From assembly GCF_013426915.1 (NCBI RefSeq), contig NZ_AP023180.1, positions 2,542,001 through 2,606,000 on the forward strand: DNA of 64,000 bases, read 5' to 3'. Positions 62,637-64,000 of this stretch are shown here, in pieces. Positions within the stretch are counted from its first letter, which is position 1, and each line of letters begins with the position of its first letter. Position numbers and translations under genes: made by a program. This DNA comes from Paraburkholderia sp. PGU19 (lineage in GTDB: Bacteria > Pseudomonadota > Gammaproteobacteria > Burkholderiales > Burkholderiaceae). A model generated the notes under the pieces. It had not been told where the DNA came from, searched no databases, and saw only the letters and a list, made by a program, of their open reading frames with translations.

Positions 62637-63998
62637 TCAGTCGACCACAACCGACAGCGTCGCGCCCACGGGCACGCGCACGGCCTCGCTATACGTGCCG
62701 CTCACGCGCGAACGCACGACGGGGAACGTGCCGGGCACGGCGAGCGTCGCGGGCACGGCGCCCGGCAGATCGCGCGTGACGCCGTTGTAGAGCGAAGTAG
62801 GATCGATCGCGGGCAGCGTAAAGCAGTTCTCGCTGCGCGCGGGCAACGAGAAGCCCGCGACATTCGTCGACAACGGAACCAGCCCACTTGCGGCCGCCGC
62901 GAAATCGCGCAGCATCGACGGCGCGGTAGCGCCTGCCTGCGCATTGCCGATCACTTCGTTGAGGATATCGATTGAAGCGGTGTGGTTCTTGTTGGTCAGC
63001 AGCGGCTGATAGAACGACATCCCGAACCGCCGGTTCAGATAGCCGCCAAACGAGCCGTTCACCGCATAGCTTTCGCAATCCGTGCTGTAGGGCGTCCACG
63101 TCGTCAGACCGCAGTTGTAGCTGCCGTGGCCCGCATACGTCATATACGTGACGAAGCGCGCGTCGCGGATCGTGTTGTAGCCGGGCACGATCGTGCCGCT
63201 TGCCCAGTCTTCCATCATCATCGCCGACATCTCTTCGAGCCAGGGCTCGAATGCGTATTGCGCGCCCATCTGCACCGAGCGGCGATAGAAGTTCTGCATG
63301 TGCATGCTCTCGTGCACCATCGTCGTCAGCATCTGGTTCATGCCATACGTGCCGCCCAGATAGAGCGTTTCGGAGTCGAGATAGAGCGAGATCGATTCGT
63401 TGCTGTACGCGAGTTCGCCTGCGCCTTTCTTGAAGTCGTTGAGCGCCCAGAAGTAACCGAGCAGGCCGTACGGCTGCCCGTTGTTGTCGAAGTTCATCAC
63501 GACGAGATCGATCGGCTGATGCGTGCCGTCGATCAGGCTCGACTGGCTATTCGGGCCATACAGTGGGCCGCCGACACGCACCAGCATGTGGTAGATCCCG
63601 CCCGCCTGCGCGTCCTGCGTAATCAACGAAGTGACGATCTGCGGCGAGATCTTCGTCGCGCCGAGTTCGCCTGATTCGACCCACAGGTTGACGACGGTGC
63701 CGTCGGACGTGGTTGCCGTCTGCGCGAGCGTCGTCGTGCGCGGCGAGTTGTCGGCGTAGTTGAACGTGCGCGTGTCGCCGATCCGATAGCTCGTCGTCGT
63801 CGCGCCGTTCGTCGAATAGCGAGCGATGGCGGCGACCTGGTTCGTCGCGAGCGACGTCCAGCCCTGATAGTTGAAGTCGCGGATGGCGGCGAGCGTAGGG
63901 CTTTCGCTGGTCACGGGAGATGCAGCGACTTGCGATTGCGCGCGCATGATCGACGCCGACCTGTTCGCGCTCAGCGCAATCGACGACATGGTTTGCGT
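62637..63998 (-). CDS. M30-like metallopeptidase / haemagglutinin, N-terminus outside window
   Basis: At least 450 residues; the frame stays open to the window edge and the first Met (63989) is not preceded by a ribosome site or followed by a signal peptide, so the true start is probably outside. A zinc site is seen in TTMVHESMHMQNFYRRSVQM (HExxH), with downstream Glu in PWLEEMSAMMMEDWASG. The other parts (NNGQPYGLLGYFWALNDFKK, RRFGMSFYQPLLTNKNHT) agree with hyicolysin-type M30 peptidases annotated as haemagglutinins in Burkholderia relatives. Expected to be exported. Confidence 0.8.
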   Translation of the reverse strand, partial: TQTMSSIALSANRSASIMRAQSQVAASPVTSESPTLAAIRDFNYQGWTSLATNQVAAIARYSTNGATTTSYRIGDTRTFNYADNSPRTTTLAQTATTSDGTVVNLWVESGELGATKISPQIVTSLITQDAQAGGIYHMLVRVGGPLYGPNSQSSLIDGTHQPIDLVVMNFDNNGQPYGLLGYFWALNDFKKGAGELAYSNESISLYLDSETLYLGGTYGMNQMLTTMVHESMHMQNFYRRSVQMGAQYAFEPWLEEMSAMMMEDWASGTIVPGYNTIRDARFVTYMTYAGHGSYNCGLTTWTPYSTDCESYAVNGSFGGYLNRRFGMSFYQPLLTNKNHTASIDILNEVIGNAQAGATAPSMLRDFAAAASGLVPLSTNVAGFSLPARSENCFTLPAIDPTSLYNGVTRDLPGAVPATLAVPGTFPVVRSRVSGTYSEAVRVPVGATLSVVVD

Positions 63999-64000
63999 GC

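Overview
The window reads like chromosomal DNA of a Burkholderiaceae bacterium, probably Paraburkholderia, Caballeronia or Burkholderia. This rests on uniformly high GC, gene families typical of that group, and NodT-type outer-membrane lipoproteins. The assignment is an inference; no rRNA or tRNA gene was seen.

Layout. 1-18.6 kb is a patchwork: the 3' end of an acetate symporter gene (actP), a Tat-exported phospholipase C, a ferritin-like protein, lipoproteins, a nitrilase and alpha/beta-hydrolase pair with a divergent LysR regulator, an AraC regulator, a chemoreceptor, and small unknown genes. Between them lie decayed genes (a cspA tail, a truncated YkgJ-type gene). 18.7-24.7 kb holds a three-gene RND efflux operon with a minus-strand terminator and tandem CTTAAG-type response-regulator boxes. 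25.9-32.9 kb holds a divergent LysR gene and a tight catabolic operon: class III CoA-transferase, acyl-CoA dehydrogenase, enoyl-CoA hydratase, EtfBA and HMG-CoA lyase. Its enzyme order fits breakdown of a branched dicarboxylate such as 3-methylglutarate. 33-36.4 kb is scarred by mobile DNA: a cupin gene, a frameshifted PI-PLC-like gene, direct repeats, an integrase remnant and a GNAT gene.

36.5-61.3 kb is the most interesting part. It appears to be a dedicated export system for double-glycine-leader peptides. Two tandem arrays encode six and three near-identical peptides of 74-77 residues. Three further precursors (41295-41519, 47845-48108, 60067-60351) share the leader but have unrelated cores, and one more paralogue has decayed (41796-41954). 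The same region encodes a complete type I exporter: a C39-peptidase ABC transporter with two N-terminal cyclic-nucleotide-binding-like domains, an HlyD adaptor and a NodT-type outer-membrane factor. It also encodes a parvulin without a signal peptide, a double-FHA membrane protein, a membrane Ser/Thr kinase, a PP2C phosphatase, a sigma-54 activator, a caspase/FGE protein, two DUF4399 proteins and an LRAT-like protein. Sigma-54 -24/-12 promoters lie before both arrays and before two of the single precursors. In three of these four a CTGTC...GAAC...ACAG dyad sits 136-139 bases upstream, as expected for an enhancer bound by the local activator. The inferred model is transcription of the peptides by sigma-54, cleavage after GG and export by the transporter, and gating by FHA/kinase/phosphatase signalling like the threonine-phosphorylation control of type VI secretion.

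61.4-64 kb holds small unknown genes, a secreted-protein gene broken in an A-run, and a window-truncated M30-like metallopeptidase gene.
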